DNA of 64,000 nucleotides from Arthrobacter sp. SX1312 (GCF_002929295.1 NZ_PJIM01000001.1:186001-250000); one strand, 5' to 3'. Positions 18,222-28,379 are shown, counted from the stretch's first letter. Numbers and translations are program-made. The notes: a model not told the origin generated them from the letters alone.

Positions 18222-18286
18222 GCTACCGAGGGTAGCGGGTCAGCGACTTCCGCAAGGAAGTGTGGGTGCCCCCATGTGGGCCTGAC
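18222..18286 (+). ncRNA. Structured leader of metF (candidate riboswitch)
   Basis: Four stems are readable by eye: GCTACC/GGTAGC (18222-18227 with 18231-18236); an enclosing GTCAG/CTGAC (18239-18243 with 18282-18286); within it ACTTCC-GCAA-GGAAGT (18246-18261, GNRA loop) and GCCC/GGGC (18268-18271 with 18278-18281). This makes a compact three-way junction about 100 nt before the metF start. It does not show the hallmarks of cobalamin, SAM-I or SAH riboswitches that I know. A methionine- or SAM-related signal is inferred from the downstream genes only. Confidence 0.45.
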
Positions 18287-18389
18287 ATTCGTACGCAGTA
18301 TCACGATGATTCGTCACCGTCATGTCCCTGCACCTTCTCCCGCCCTCCGCCGCAGCAGGCGGCGCGGTGGCACGTACGAAAAGGATCCC

Positions 18390-19292
18390 ATGTCAGCACC
18401 CGCGTATCCGGCTCTCTCCTACGAGCTGTACCCACCGCGGAACCCCGTCGCGGAGGACTCCCTCTGGACGACCATCCGCCGCCTCGAGGACACGCAGCCC
18501 GATTTCGTCTCCGTGACGTACGGCGCAGCGGGACGCAACAGGGACGCCGCGTTCACCCTCCTGCGGCGCCTGCTCACGGAGACCACGCTGAAGCCGCTCG
18601 CCCATCTCACGTGCGTCGGGACCAGCCGTGAGGAGCTCACCGAGATCGTCGACCGGATGATCGGCGGCGGAGTGCGGGGCATCCTCGCGCTGCGCGGGGA
18701 CATGCCGGATGGCTACGGACCCGACGAGGACGAGGTGGAGCACGCCGATGGGCTCGTCCGGCTCATCCGCGATGTCGAGGCCCGGCGGACCGCCCAGCTC
18801 GCGGCCGGCCGCATCTCGGTCGGCGTCGCGGCGTATGCGACACGCCACCCGGAATCGCCGAACCTGGAGCAGGACATCGAGGTACTGCTGGCGAAGGAGG
18901 CCGCCGGTGCCGACTTCGCGATCACCCAGGTGTTCTTCCAGCCCTCCGACTACTCGCGGCTCGTGACCCGTGCCCGCCGCGCCGGGGTCACGATCCCGAT
19001 CATCCCCGGCGTCATGCCGCTGACGAGCACCCGCCGGCTGGAAAGGCTGAGCGGCCTTGCCGGCGTCGACGTCGATGACGCCCTGCGGTCCCGGCTGGCA
19101 GCCGCCGGCTCCGACGGCGAGCGCCGTCGGGTGGGTGTCGCGGCCACCGTCGAACTCGCCCGGGCGGCACTGGACGACGGCGCCCCCGGCCTCCACCTCT
19201 ACACCTTCAACGAGCATGCCGCAGCCCTCGATGTCCTCGACGCGCTCGAGCTGGAACGACCGCCCCAGGCCGGACTGGCCGCATCCCTCTAG
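18390..19292 (+). CDS. metF: 5,10-methylenetetrahydrofolate reductase
   Basis: 300 residues, start ATG at 18390 after AAAAGGA. The TIM-barrel pattern is clear: LSYELYPPRN at the N-terminus, DFVSVTYGAAG (about 35-45), HLTCVG (about 70), ILALRGD (about 97), VAAYATRHPES and DFAITQVFFQPSDY (about 172-185), then IIPGVMPL. It reduces methylene-THF to methyl-THF using flavin, supplying methyl groups for methionine. The next gene is metE, which uses methyl-THF, with a 47-bp gap, so the two are likely co-transcribed. A structured leader precedes the gene. Confidence 0.92.
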   Translation: MSAPAYPALSYELYPPRNPVAEDSLWTTIRRLEDTQPDFVSVTYGAAGRNRDAAFTLLRRLLTETTLKPLAHLTCVGTSREELTEIVDRMIGGGVRGILALRGDMPDGYGPDEDEVEHADGLVRLIRDVEARRTAQLAAGRISVGVAAYATRHPESPNLEQDIEVLLAKEAAGADFAITQVFFQPSDYSRLVTRARRAGVTIPIIPGVMPLTSTRRLERLSGLAGVDVDDALRSRLAAAGSDGERRRVGVAATVELARAALDDGAPGLHLYTFNEHAAALDVLDALELERPPQAGLAASL

Positions 19293-19339
19293 CGCGGCGT
19301 CCACGTACCCCGCCCCTCCGCCGCCACCAGGAGACCGAC

Positions 19340-21664
19340 GTGCCCACACCGTTCCCGCACAGCACCATCCTCGGCTACCCGCGCATCGGACCGCGTCGCG
19401 AGCTGAAGAAGGCCCTCGACGCCTACTGGTCCGGGCAGACCGACCGGGAGTCCCTCGAGGGTGAGGCGCGGCGTATCCGCGCCTCGACCTACGCACGCCT
19501 GACGGAGCTCGGGCTCAACCCGCACGACTGCTCCATCCCGGCGTCGTTCTCGCTCTACGACCAGGTGCTGGACACCGCCGTCGTGCTCGGTGCCGTGCCG
19601 GAGCGGTTCGCGGACCTGCCGGACGACGACGGCGCCCTGGACCTCGACGCCTACTTCACCCTCGCGCGGGGCGACGCGACGCGCCCACCGCTCGAGATGA
19701 CGAAATGGTTCGACACCAACTACCACTACCTCGTGCCGGAGATCGGGACGGCCACGCCCTTCACCTTGTCCCCGGGGACCGTGCTGCGCGACGTCGACGA
19801 GGCGGCCGGGGCCGGATACCGGATCCGGCCCACGCTGATCGGCCCGGTGACGTTCCTGCTGCTGAGCAAGGCGGACGACGGCGAGGACCCCGCCTTCATC
19901 CCGCTGGACCGGCTCCACGACGTGCTGCCCCTGTACCGGGAGCTCCTGCGCCGGTTGGCGGACCGGGGCGTGCGCTGGGTGCAGTTCGACGAGCCCGGCC
20001 TCGTCGCGGACACGGTGGTGCCCGAGAAGCGGATCGAGGCGGCCGTCCGGGACGCGTACGGTCACCTCACGGACGGCGCGGACCGGCCGGCGCTCTTCGT
20101 CGCCGCCCCCTACGGCTCCCTCGGGACCCGGCTCGCACCCCTCGCCGCCGCCGGGGTCGACGCCGTGCACCTCGACCTCGTCAAGGGTGCCGTCCCCCCG
20201 GCCGAGGACATCGGCCTGCTGCGTGGCAGGACGCTCGTGGCGGGCGTGGTCGACGGCCACAACGTCTGGAAGGCCGACCTCGCCGCGGCGTGCGGAGTGC
20301 TCGACGCCCTGAGGAACGACGGCGTCGCCCTGTCCGTCACGACCTCGACCTCCCTCCAGCATGTACCGCACGACGCCGGCATCGAGCAGGCGCTGGACCC
20401 GCAGCTACGCTCGTGGCTGGCCTTCGCCGACCAGAAGATCCAGGAGGTCGCCCTCCTGGCAGGGCACGTCGCACACCCGGGCAGCATCGACGGCGAGATC
20501 GCGGCCGCCGCCCGGGTCCTCGCCGGGCGGCGGACCGCGCCCGGCGTCGAGGCCCCGGCCGTCCGCGCGCGGACCGCGGCCCTCACGCCGTCGGACTTCG
20601 TCCGGGGCGACGTCGGGGAGCGGCGCACGGCGCAGCAGGCCGCGCTGGATCTGCCGGTCCTGCCGACGACGACGATCGGCTCCTTCCCACAGACCGCGGA
20701 GATCCGCTCGGCGCGGGCACAGGCCGCACGGGGGGCGTTGTCGGGGGAGCAGTACGAGGCTGCCCTGCAGGACGAGATCCGGCGCGTCGTGACCCTGCAG
20801 GAGGACCTGGGCTTCGACGTGCTGGTGCACGGGGAGGCCGAGCGCAACGACATGGTGCAGTACTTCGCCGAGCACCTGGACGGCTTCGACGTCACCCGGC
20901 ACGGCTGGGTGCAGTCCTACGGCTCACGGTGCACGCGCCCGTCACTGCTCTGGGGGGACGTCAGCAGGCCCGCGCCCGTCACCGTGCCCTGGACGGCCTT
21001 CGCGCAGTCCCTCACCGACAGGCCGGTCAAGGGCATGCTGACCGGACCGGTGACCATCCTCGCGTGGTCCTTCGTCCGCAACGACCAGCCGCTCGCCGAC
21101 ACCGCGAACCAGGTGGCGCTCGCGCTCCGCGACGAGGTGGAGGACCTCGAGCGGGCCGGGACCCGCATCATCCAGGTCGACGAGCCGGCACTGCGCGAAC
21201 TGCTCCCCCTCCGCCGGGCGGACCAGGCCGCGTACCTCGCGTGGTCGGTACGTGCCTTCACCCTGGCGACGGCCTCCGCGGCACCGGCTACGCAGATCCA
21301 CACGCATCTGTGCTACTCGGAGTTCGGCAGCGTCCTGGCTGCCATCGACGGGCTGGACGCCGACGTGACCTCGCTCGAGGCCGCGCGCTCGCGGATGGAG
21401 GTGGTGCACGATCTCGAGGAGCACGGGTTCGGGCGGGGTGTGGGGCCCGGGGTCTACGACATCCACTCGCCGCGCGTGCCGTCGGTCGAGGAGATCCGGG
21501 CCCTCCTGGAGCGCGCCGTCCGGCATGTGCCGGCGGCGCAGCTGTGGGTGAACCCCGACTGCGGGCTCAAGACGCGCGGGTATCGGGAGACGGAGGAGTC
21601 ACTGCGGAACCTGGTCGAGGCCGCGCGGGCTGTGCGGGCGTCCGTGGAGGCTCCGGCCGGTTAG
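19340..21664 (+). CDS. metE: Cobalamin-independent methionine synthase
   Basis: 774 residues, full length for MetE. It transfers a methyl group from 5-methyl-THF polyglutamate to homocysteine. The N-terminal barrel begins ILGYPRIGPRRELKKALDAYW. The C-terminal catalytic barrel has TTTIGSFPQT (about 448), and zinc ligands in IHTHLCYSEFG (about residues 654-658) and NPDCGLKTRGY (about 740). Ribosome site AGGAGA precedes the ATG. It lies 47 bp after metF. The 3' end overlaps the convergent LysR gene by 4 bp. No cobalamin riboswitch is visible upstream. Confidence 0.95.
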   Translation: MPTPFPHSTILGYPRIGPRRELKKALDAYWSGQTDRESLEGEARRIRASTYARLTELGLNPHDCSIPASFSLYDQVLDTAVVLGAVPERFADLPDDDGALDLDAYFTLARGDATRPPLEMTKWFDTNYHYLVPEIGTATPFTLSPGTVLRDVDEAAGAGYRIRPTLIGPVTFLLLSKADDGEDPAFIPLDRLHDVLPLYRELLRRLADRGVRWVQFDEPGLVADTVVPEKRIEAAVRDAYGHLTDGADRPALFVAAPYGSLGTRLAPLAAAGVDAVHLDLVKGAVPPAEDIGLLRGRTLVAGVVDGHNVWKADLAAACGVLDALRNDGVALSVTTSTSLQHVPHDAGIEQALDPQLRSWLAFADQKIQEVALLAGHVAHPGSIDGEIAAAARVLAGRRTAPGVEAPAVRARTAALTPSDFVRGDVGERRTAQQAALDLPVLPTTTIGSFPQTAEIRSARAQAARGALSGEQYEAALQDEIRRVVTLQEDLGFDVLVHGEAERNDMVQYFAEHLDGFDVTRHGWVQSYGSRCTRPSLLWGDVSRPAPVTVPWTAFAQSLTDRPVKGMLTGPVTILAWSFVRNDQPLADTANQVALALRDEVEDLERAGTRIIQVDEPALRELLPLRRADQAAYLAWSVRAFTLATASAAPATQIHTHLCYSEFGSVLAAIDGLDADVTSLEAARSRMEVVHDLEEHGFGRGVGPGVYDIHSPRVPSVEEIRALLERAVRHVPAAQLWVNPDCGLKTRGYRETEESLRNLVEAARAVRASVEAPAG

Positions 21665-22599
21665 GTGCGGTCCGACGTCGTGTGCCGGGGCGCGATGCTC
21701 TGGCTGCGGAGGATCTCGGCCAGGTGGTCCAGGAAGAGCCGCACCCGGGCGTCGTCGGCATCACCGGTGCGGAGCGCGAAGATGCTGCGGGCGAGCCTGA
21801 TCTCGGGCACGTCCAGTGCCACGATTCCCTCGGGCCGGTTGACCATCGCGAGCTCCGGCACGAGGGCGGCCCCCAGGCCCGCCGCGGTGAGTTCGAGGCT
21901 GGCGTTGAAGTCGTCGCAGTACGCGCTGATGCGCGGGTGGAGGTTGCAGCTGGCGAACAGCCGTTCGATCACCGTGGCGTCCGCCGTGCCGGGGTGGTGC
22001 ATGATCCACGGCATGTCGGCCAGCTGGTCGGCGCTGACCCGGGCTCCGCTACGGATGCCCCAGCTCGCGGGCAGGATGACACGGAAGTCGTCGTCGCCGA
22101 TCCACTGGCGGCTGAGGGTCGACGGCCAGGCGAGCCCCGCCTGGCCCACCTGGTAGACGAGCGCGAGGTCGAGGTCCCCTCCCGTACGCAGCCCCTGGAT
22201 GGCATGGGCGGGCTCCCCGACGAACAGGCGCAACGACACCCCGAGGCGCTGCCACTCGGGCATGCGGAGCAGCCTCGGCAGCGCGAACGTGGCCAGGCTG
22301 GGGAAGATGCCGAGCCGGAGCTCGTGCGCCGGTCCCGACCCGGCGCGGGCGGTCGAGGCGAGCAGCGCGTCGATGTCCGTGAGGACCTTCGCCGCGTGCC
22401 GGGACATGGCGACGGCGGCGTCGGTGGGGACGGCGCTGCGGGCCGAGCGGGTGAACAGGGCGGCACCGGTGTCGCGTTCCAGTGCGGACATCTGCTGTGA
22501 CACCGCCGACGCCGTGTAGCCGAGGCTGGTGGCCGCACCGCTGAAGGATCCGTGGCGGATCACCTCGAGCAGCGTCCGCAGGTGGATCGGGTTGACCAT
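21661..22599 (-). CDS. LysR-type transcriptional regulator
   Basis: 312 residues from MVNPIHLRTLLEVIRHGSFSGAATSLG. The winged helix-turn-helix covers about residues 3-62 (TASAVSQQMSALERDTGAALFTR), followed by a periplasmic-binding-protein-like effector domain. GGAGAG precedes the ATG at 22599. It is convergent with metE with a 4-bp overlap, which is unlike the divergent metR-metE layout, so a role in methionine control is not supported by position. Its divergent neighbour is the nrd operon, 577 bp away. Effector unknown. Confidence 0.85.
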   Translation of the reverse strand: MVNPIHLRTLLEVIRHGSFSGAATSLGYTASAVSQQMSALERDTGAALFTRSARSAVPTDAAVAMSRHAAKVLTDIDALLASTARAGSGPAHELRLGIFPSLATFALPRLLRMPEWQRLGVSLRLFVGEPAHAIQGLRTGGDLDLALVYQVGQAGLAWPSTLSRQWIGDDDFRVILPASWGIRSGARVSADQLADMPWIMHHPGTADATVIERLFASCNLHPRISAYCDDFNASLELTAAGLGAALVPELAMVNRPEGIVALDVPEIRLARSIFALRTGDADDARVRLFLDHLAEILRSQSIAPRHTTSDRT

Positions 22600-22976
22600 C
22601 CAGCACTCTCCATCCCGTGGTCCGGACCGGGCCGTAGCCGGCACGGGTCCTGTCGAGCTTACCCGCGAGCCTCCGATGGGGACGGGCGCCGCGGGCCGGA
22701 GCCCCTGTGGTCCATTGCGCAGATATGGCGGGTGTCCGACGGCGGAACCCGCCACTGGTGCGCACCCACCGGGTGCTCGAGAGGGAGGGGCGCAGCGAGG
22801 ACCGCGACACGCCGGGAGGAACGCGACACGAAGTTTTTCTGCCTGTGCGGAAGTCCTCCACAGAGCTGTGGACGACGCCCCCGCGAGGCCGCGGATCGGC
22901 TGATTCCCGGGGTTCCGCTGGGCGCTGATCTGTGGACATCGTGTGGACTACGACCCCTCCGAATGACATACTTGTA

Positions 22977-23024
22977 ATACATCATCTAGGGGTTGGCACC
23001 ACGGGCCTGCACTAGATGTAGTAT
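22977..23024 (+). promoter_or_regulatory. Tandem NrdR-type boxes at the nrdH promoter
   Basis: Two near-palindromic 16-mers match the NrdR box core (C-W-A-x-A-T-x-T-W-G): 22977-22992 on the plus strand and 23009-23024 best read on the minus strand (ATACTACATCTAGTGC). They are 32 bp apart, three helical turns, the spacing known for cooperative NrdR binding. The second box covers TAGTAT (23019-23024), a good -10 with a TTGGCA -35-like element at 22993 (spacer 20, long). NrdR represses ribonucleotide reductase genes when dATP is high. Confidence 0.7.
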
Positions 23025-23033
23025 CGAAGGACA

Positions 23034-23132
23034 GAAACAGCCGCTGGACGGCATGGGTTTGCCAGACGCGGGAATCCCCGGATTTCTTCCCCTTCCGGGG
23101 TCGCGCGCCGCTCATGACGCGGCAGCTGTTTC
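23034..23132 (+). ncRNA. Structured 5' leader of nrdHIEF
   Basis: Starts about 10 nt after the -10 element, so it lies at the 5' end of the mRNA. An 8-bp closing helix GAAACAGC/GCTGTTTC (23034-23041 with 23125-23132) encloses three hairpins: GGCA/TGCC (23050-23063), CCCCGGA/TCCGGGG (23076-23100) and GCCGC/GCGGC (23107-23123). An alternative CCGC/GCGG pairing competes with the last hairpin. This multi-branch layout is riboswitch-like, but I cannot match it to a known class. The nrdH start is 44 nt further on. Confidence 0.45.
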
Positions 23133-23176
23133 ATCGATGAATCTCGTATCAGTAGTAGAGAAAAGGGGACCAGGAC

Positions 23177-23422
23177 ATGACCGTCACGGTGTACACGAAG
23201 CCGGCTTGCGTACAGTGCAACGCCACCTATCGCGCTCTGGACAAGAAGGGCATCGCCTACCAGAGCGTCGACATCTCGCAGGACCCGGCCGCCCTCGAGC
23301 GCGTGCGCTCCATGGGGTACATGCAGGCCCCCGTGGTCATCACGGACAACGACCACTGGTCCGGCTTCCGCCCCGACAAGATCAACCTGCTGGCCGACGC
23401 CGCCGTCAGCTCGGTCGCCTGA
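23177..23422 (+). CDS. nrdH: Glutaredoxin-like NrdH redoxin
   Basis: 81 residues with the redox motif CVQC (Cys11, Cys14) in [20 protein letters not shown], and [12 protein letters not shown] at the end, the NrdH signature. It is reduced by thioredoxin reductase and delivers electrons to the C-terminal cysteines of NrdE. GGGGACC AGGAC precedes the ATG. It is the first gene of nrdHIEF, with 37 bp to nrdI. Confidence 0.95.
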   Translation: MTVTVYTKPACVQCNATYRALDKKGIAYQSVDISQDPAALERVRSMGYMQAPVVITDNDHWSGFRPDKINLLADAAVSSVA

Positions 23423-23459
23423 CCGGTCCCTTCGGGGATCGCCGGCGAGGCATCCTGAG

Positions 23460-23930
23460 ATGGTCACCATCGCGGACAACCGAGCCGCCCCCGCTGAACC
23501 GGCTGCTGCCGGGGACGCCGAGGGACCCCTCACCGATGCGCCGCTGATCTACTTCTCGTCCGTCTCGGACAACACCCACCGCTTCGTGAAGAAGCTGGGG
23601 GTCCGGGCCGCCCGCATGCCGCTGCTCACCAAGGAGCCCACGCTGCGGGCAGCCCGGCCGTACGTCCTGGTCCTTCCCACCTACGGCGGGACCACCGGCA
23701 ATGGTGCGGTACCCCGCCAGGTCGTGAAGTTCCTGAACAACCAGCAGAACCGCAGCCTCCTGAGGGGGGTGATCGGGGCCGGTAACACCAATTTCGGTGA
23801 GACCTACTGCCTTGCCGCCGACATCGTCGCCGCCAAGTGCAACGTCCCCGTTCTCTACAGATTTGAAGTCATGGGCACGTCCGAGGACGTGGACCGGGTA
23901 ACCAAAGGATTGGAAGAGTTTTGGACATGA
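23460..23930 (+). CDS. nrdI: Flavodoxin-like NrdI
   Basis: 156 residues. The core [19 protein letters not shown] (about 29-47), [23 protein letters not shown] and [19 protein letters not shown] are typical of NrdI, an FMN protein that supplies oxidant for building the dimanganese-tyrosyl cofactor of NrdF. The ~25-residue Ala/Pro/Glu-rich N-terminal extension before the core is longer than in many homologues; a later start is possible but no other good ribosome site is seen. The stop overlaps the nrdE start by 4 bp (ATGA). Confidence 0.92.
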   Translation: MVTIADNRAAPAEPAAAGDAEGPLTDAPLIYFSSVSDNTHRFVKKLGVRAARMPLLTKEPTLRAARPYVLVLPTYGGTTGNGAVPRQVVKFLNNQQNRSLLRGVIGAGNTNFGETYCLAADIVAAKCNVPVLYRFEVMGTSEDVDRVTKGLEEFWT

Positions 23931-26086
23931 GTGTTGCAGAGACAGAGGCGGGTGCTCCCGCAGCCGCAGTGGACCGCTTCAAGGACATGGGCTATCACGA
24001 GCTGAACGCCATGCTCAACCTGTACGGGCCGAACGGCGAGATCCAGTTCGACGCCGATCGCGAGGCTGCGCACCAGTACTTCCTGCAGCACGTGAACAAC
24101 AACACGGTCTTCTTCCACGACCTCGAGGAGAAGCTCGACTACCTCGTGAAGAACGAGTACTACGAGCGCGAGACGCTCCACCAGTACACGATGAACTTCA
24201 TCCGCGACCTCTTCAAGCGTGCGTACGCGAAGAAGTTCCGCTTCGAGACCTTCCTCGGCGCCTTCAAGTACTACACCTCGTACACACTGAAGACGTTCGA
24301 CGGCAAGCGGTACCTCGAGCGCTACGAGGACCGCGTGTGCATGGTCGCCCTGCACCTCGCCCGCGGCAACGAGGCCCTCGCCGAGCAGATGGTCGACGAG
24401 ATCATCGACGGTCGCTTCCAGCCCGCCACCCCCACGTTCCTCAACGCCGGCAAGCGCCAGCGCGGCGAGCTCGTCTCCTGCTTCCTCCTGCGCATCGAGG
24501 ACAACATGGAGTCGATCGGCCGGTCCATCAACTCGGCCTTGCAGCTCTCCAAGCGCGGCGGCGGCGTCGCGTTCGCCCTCACCAACATCCGCGAGGTCGG
24601 CGCGCCGATCAAGCAGATCGAGAACCAGTCCTCCGGCGTCATCCCTGTGATGAAGCTCCTCGAGGACAGCTTCTCCTACGCCAACCAGCTCGGTGCCCGC
24701 CAGGGCGCCGGCGCGGTGTACCTGCACGCCCACCACCCGGACATCAACCGCTTCCTCGACACCAAGCGTGAGAACGCGGACGAGAAGATCCGCATCAAGA
24801 CGCTGTCCCTCGGCGTCGTGGTCCCCGACATCACCTTCGAGCTCGCCAAGCGCGACGAGGACATGTACCTGTTCTCGCCGTACGACGTCGAGAAGGTCTA
24901 CGGCATGCCGTTCTCCGACATCTCGGTCACCGAGAAGTACTACGAGATGGTGGACGACGCCCGGATCAAGAAGACCAAGATCAAGGCCCGTGAGTTCTTC
25001 CAGACCCTCGCGGAGATCCAGTTCGAGTCCGGCTACCCGTACATCATGTTCGAGGACACCGTGAATCGGGCCAACCCGATCGACGGCAAGATCATCATGT
25101 CCAATCTGTGCTCCGAGATCCTCCAGGTCTCCGAGCCCACCACGTACAACGAGGACCTGTCCTACGACCAGGTGGGCAAGGACATCTCCTGCAACCTGGG
25201 GTCGCTGAACATCGCGAAGACCATGGACTCGCCCGATTTCGGCCGGACCATCGAGACCGCGATCCGCACCCTCTCGGCCGTTTCGGACATGAGCCACATC
25301 GGCTCGGTGCCCTCGATCGCCAAGGGCAACGACGCCTCGCACGCCATCGGCCTCGGCCAGATGAACCTGCACGGCTACCTGGCCCGTGAGCGCGTCCACT
25401 ACGGTTCGGAGGAGGGCCTGGACTTCACGAACATCTACTTCTACTCCGTGGTGTACCACTGCATCCGGGCGTCGAACCTGATGGCCATCGAGACCGGGCG
25501 TGCGTTCGCCGGCTTCGAGAAGTCCAAGTACGCCAGCGGCGAGTTCTTCGACAAGTACACCGATCAGGTGTGGGAGCCGGCGACGCCGCGCGTGCGTGAG
25601 CTGTTCGCCGACGTGCGCATCCCCACGCAGGAGGATTGGCGTGCGCTGAAGGCCTCGGTCATGGAGCACGGCATCTACAACCAGAACCTGCAGGCCGTCC
25701 CGCCGACCGGCTCGATCTCGTATATCAACAACTCGACGTCCTCCATCCACCCGGTGGCGTCGAAGATCGAGATCCGCAAGGAAGGCAAGCTGGGCCGCGT
25801 GTACTACCCGGCGCCGTACCTCACCAACGACAACCTGGAGTACTACCAGGACGCGTACGAGATCGGCTACGAGAAGATCATCGACACCTACGCCGCTGCG
25901 ACGCAGCACGTGGACCAGGGCCTGTCCCTGACGCTGTTCTTCAAGGACACCGCCACCACGCGTGAGATCAACAAGTCGCAGATCTACGCCTGGCGCAAGG
26001 GCATCAAGACCGTCTACTACATCCGTCTCCGCCAGCTCGCGCTGGAAGGGACCGAGGTAGAGGGCTGCGTCTCATGCATGCTCTAG
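23927..26086 (+). CDS. nrdE: Class Ib ribonucleotide reductase, large subunit
   Basis: 719 residues, full length. It reduces ribonucleoside diphosphates to deoxy forms. The active-site cysteine is in SNLCSEI (about residues 393-399), [15 protein letters not shown] and ELVSCFLL hold the redox partner Cys, and the C-terminus ends CVSCML, the CxxC pair reduced by NrdH. The [12 protein letters not shown] and [18 protein letters not shown] blocks are canonical. The N-terminal ATP cone of class Ia enzymes is absent, as expected for NrdE. The start at 23927 overlaps the nrdI stop. Confidence 0.96.
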   Translation: MSVAETEAGAPAAAVDRFKDMGYHELNAMLNLYGPNGEIQFDADREAAHQYFLQHVNNNTVFFHDLEEKLDYLVKNEYYERETLHQYTMNFIRDLFKRAYAKKFRFETFLGAFKYYTSYTLKTFDGKRYLERYEDRVCMVALHLARGNEALAEQMVDEIIDGRFQPATPTFLNAGKRQRGELVSCFLLRIEDNMESIGRSINSALQLSKRGGGVAFALTNIREVGAPIKQIENQSSGVIPVMKLLEDSFSYANQLGARQGAGAVYLHAHHPDINRFLDTKRENADEKIRIKTLSLGVVVPDITFELAKRDEDMYLFSPYDVEKVYGMPFSDISVTEKYYEMVDDARIKKTKIKAREFFQTLAEIQFESGYPYIMFEDTVNRANPIDGKIIMSNLCSEILQVSEPTTYNEDLSYDQVGKDISCNLGSLNIAKTMDSPDFGRTIETAIRTLSAVSDMSHIGSVPSIAKGNDASHAIGLGQMNLHGYLARERVHYGSEEGLDFTNIYFYSVVYHCIRASNLMAIETGRAFAGFEKSKYASGEFFDKYTDQVWEPATPRVRELFADVRIPTQEDWRALKASVMEHGIYNQNLQAVPPTGSISYINNSTSSIHPVASKIEIRKEGKLGRVYYPAPYLTNDNLEYYQDAYEIGYEKIIDTYAAATQHVDQGLSLTLFFKDTATTREINKSQIYAWRKGIKTVYYIRLRQLALEGTEVEGCVSCML

Positions 26087-27145
<1,059 letters not shown>

Positions 27146-27150
27146 CCGGT

Positions 27151-27293
27151 TGTAGATGGACAAGCTACTTGGTCCCTTTGGACAACTCATTTGTTCGGGT
27201 TGACAAGATAGCTGGCTCATTGACAACCGAGGTGGCCAGTCAATGTAAGGTACGCACGTGGTTGGATGGAGAGCCAAGTTGGACGTATTCTGA
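27151..27293 (+). mobile_element. Decayed insertion-sequence left end (IS21-like)
   Basis: Six bp after nrdF, the motif TKGACAA-N5-TGGYC or close variants repeats four times, starting at 27157, 27179, 27200 and 27220 (steps 22, 21, 20). Such helical-phase repeats are the transposase-binding sites at ends of IS21/Tn7-like elements, here beginning TGTAGATGG. They are followed by GTAAGG and a GTG (27258) reading MVGWRAKLDVF-stop, which looks like the first codons of an istA-type transposase cut short at 27293. No other end or transposase body remains. The family name is inference from pattern. Confidence 0.5.
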
Positions 27294-27324
27294 CTAGGCT
27301 TCCCGTCCACGTTCAATCCTCGCC

Positions 27325-27720
27325 GTGATAGTTCTTAAGCGGATGGAGTCCGACGGCCCTGTCGGCAACTTGAAGCGACGACGATTGGAAAGAAAGTCGC
27401 AGGCGAGCCTGGAGGGCCTGAGCGCAGAGGTCCTCGAGCATTTCCGGGCCCGGGCCGTCCCTGAGCCCGGCCCCGTCCTTCGTCAGCCCGTCGAGCTCAC
27501 GAACGATGCCCGCCGCAAGGTCCGGACCACCCTGGTGTGCTGCTCGATCCCGAGCGCGCAGGTGCTGGAGCTGGCCCGTACAGGCCATGTCATGTTCGCC
27601 GAAGTCGCGACCATCGAGCACCTCGACGTCATCGACCTCCCGACGGGGCACTGGCCCATGTGGAGCCGTCCCCGCGAGCTCGCCGAGGCGATCCGGTCGG
27701 AGGCTTCCCGAACCGACTGA
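27325..27720 (+). pseudogene. Alpha/beta hydrolase C-terminal fragment
   Basis: 131 codons, GTG start that is probably accidental. The C-terminal ~100 residues (GLSAEVLEHFRARAVPEP, then VRTTLVCCSIPSAQVLELA, then VIDLPTGHWPMWSRPRELAEAI) match the end of an alpha/beta-hydrolase family, including the catalytic His in TGHWPMWS. The first ~25 residues are unrelated and Arg/Lys-rich. The N-terminal half with the nucleophile is missing, so the gene is beheaded, most likely by the adjacent insertion-sequence event. Confidence 0.6.
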
Positions 27721-27831
27721 ACTGCACGTACACCCTGAAAGGGCCGCATCCCACCCAGGGCGCGACTCGAGCTGCCGGACACCTGACCCCTTTCTACGCG
27801 TCAAGGGTCTCCTCATTCTTATCGTGCGAGT

Positions 27832-27856
27832 GTTTACCGCCGTTGATAGCGGTACT
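27832..27856 (+). promoter_or_regulatory. Candidate SigB/SigF-type promoter
   Basis: GTTT (27832-27835), 15 nt, then GGTACT (27851-27856) is close to the actinobacterial general-stress pattern GTTT-N14-16-GGGTAT. It lies about 120 nt before the small protein at 27979. A 7-bp hairpin CCCACCA/TGGTGGG (27941-27957) then precedes the ribosome site. Match is by eye and imperfect. Confidence 0.28.
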
Positions 27857-27978
27857 ACCTTGGGAGCATCCGGTGAGCCCGATTCTTTCCGCAGCACTGC
27901 GAACGGGTCCTCCCGGTATCTGTCCGAACCGGCTACAGCGCCCACCATCCTGGTGGGTGGTGCAAGGAGAGACCTACC

Positions 27979-28254
27979 ATGGCACAGAACCTGAATCAGC
28001 CCGTTACCGATGACAGCATCAAAGTTCGCCAGCTCAGCCATTATCAATTCAGCTGGGTAGCCGGCGACCCAGGCCAGCCCGGATCCTGGACCCTGCAACT
28101 GGTCCTCGACCAGGGAGCCTGGGAGGAAGTCCTGACCCTCGACGCCGATGACGCCGATAATCTTCAGGACCTGCTCTCGTCGGCGGAGACCGTGTACTAC
28201 GACGTCCAACGCCGAACCCTGATGTTCGGGACAACGAAGACCGGCCACCACTAA
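27979..28254 (+). CDS. Small conserved-looking protein (91 aa)
   Basis: 91 residues after AAGGAGAG at good spacing. Beta-rich and acidic in the middle: HYQFSWVAGDPGQPGSWTLQLVLDQGAWEEVLTL, then DADDADNLQDLLSSAETVYYDVQRRTLMF. No signal or membrane helix. It resembles the small proteins of actinobacterial stress regulons, and the possible stress promoter upstream fits, but no family is recognised. It opens the accessory segment containing the glucosylglycerate-type locus. Confidence 0.6.
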   Translation: MAQNLNQPVTDDSIKVRQLSHYQFSWVAGDPGQPGSWTLQLVLDQGAWEEVLTLDADDADNLQDLLSSAETVYYDVQRRTLMFGTTKTGHH

Positions 28255-28379
28255 CCAAAGGTGCCTGCGCCAGCCCGAGAAGCGGGCGGAGGAACCACGG
28301 GGCCACAAGGGACGGAGCGGACATTGCATACGCTCCCTCCACGGTTTGTATGCATTACTGAAGTTGATTCGGTCTGGTC

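Noticed and set aside
16622-18304. 560-codon minus-strand frame opposite the App1-like gene
   Set aside because: His/Arg/Gly-rich shadow frame covering the App1-like gene and its promoter.
18146-18389. Cobalamin riboswitch upstream of metF/metE
   Set aside because: No B12-box-like sequence is visible; only generic stems were found.
19705-22500. 931-codon plus-strand frame across metE and the LysR gene
   Set aside because: Arg/Gly/Pro-rich shadow frame overlapping two certain genes in other frames.
21661-22599. LysR gene as MetR, the metE activator
   Set aside because: It is convergent, not divergent, to metE, and no MetR-specific feature is visible.
23855-25909. 684-codon minus-strand reading frame inside nrdE
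   Set aside because: Antisense frame created by GC-rich codon bias of nrdE; Leu/Val/Arg/Asp-rich with no domain, and nrdE is certain.
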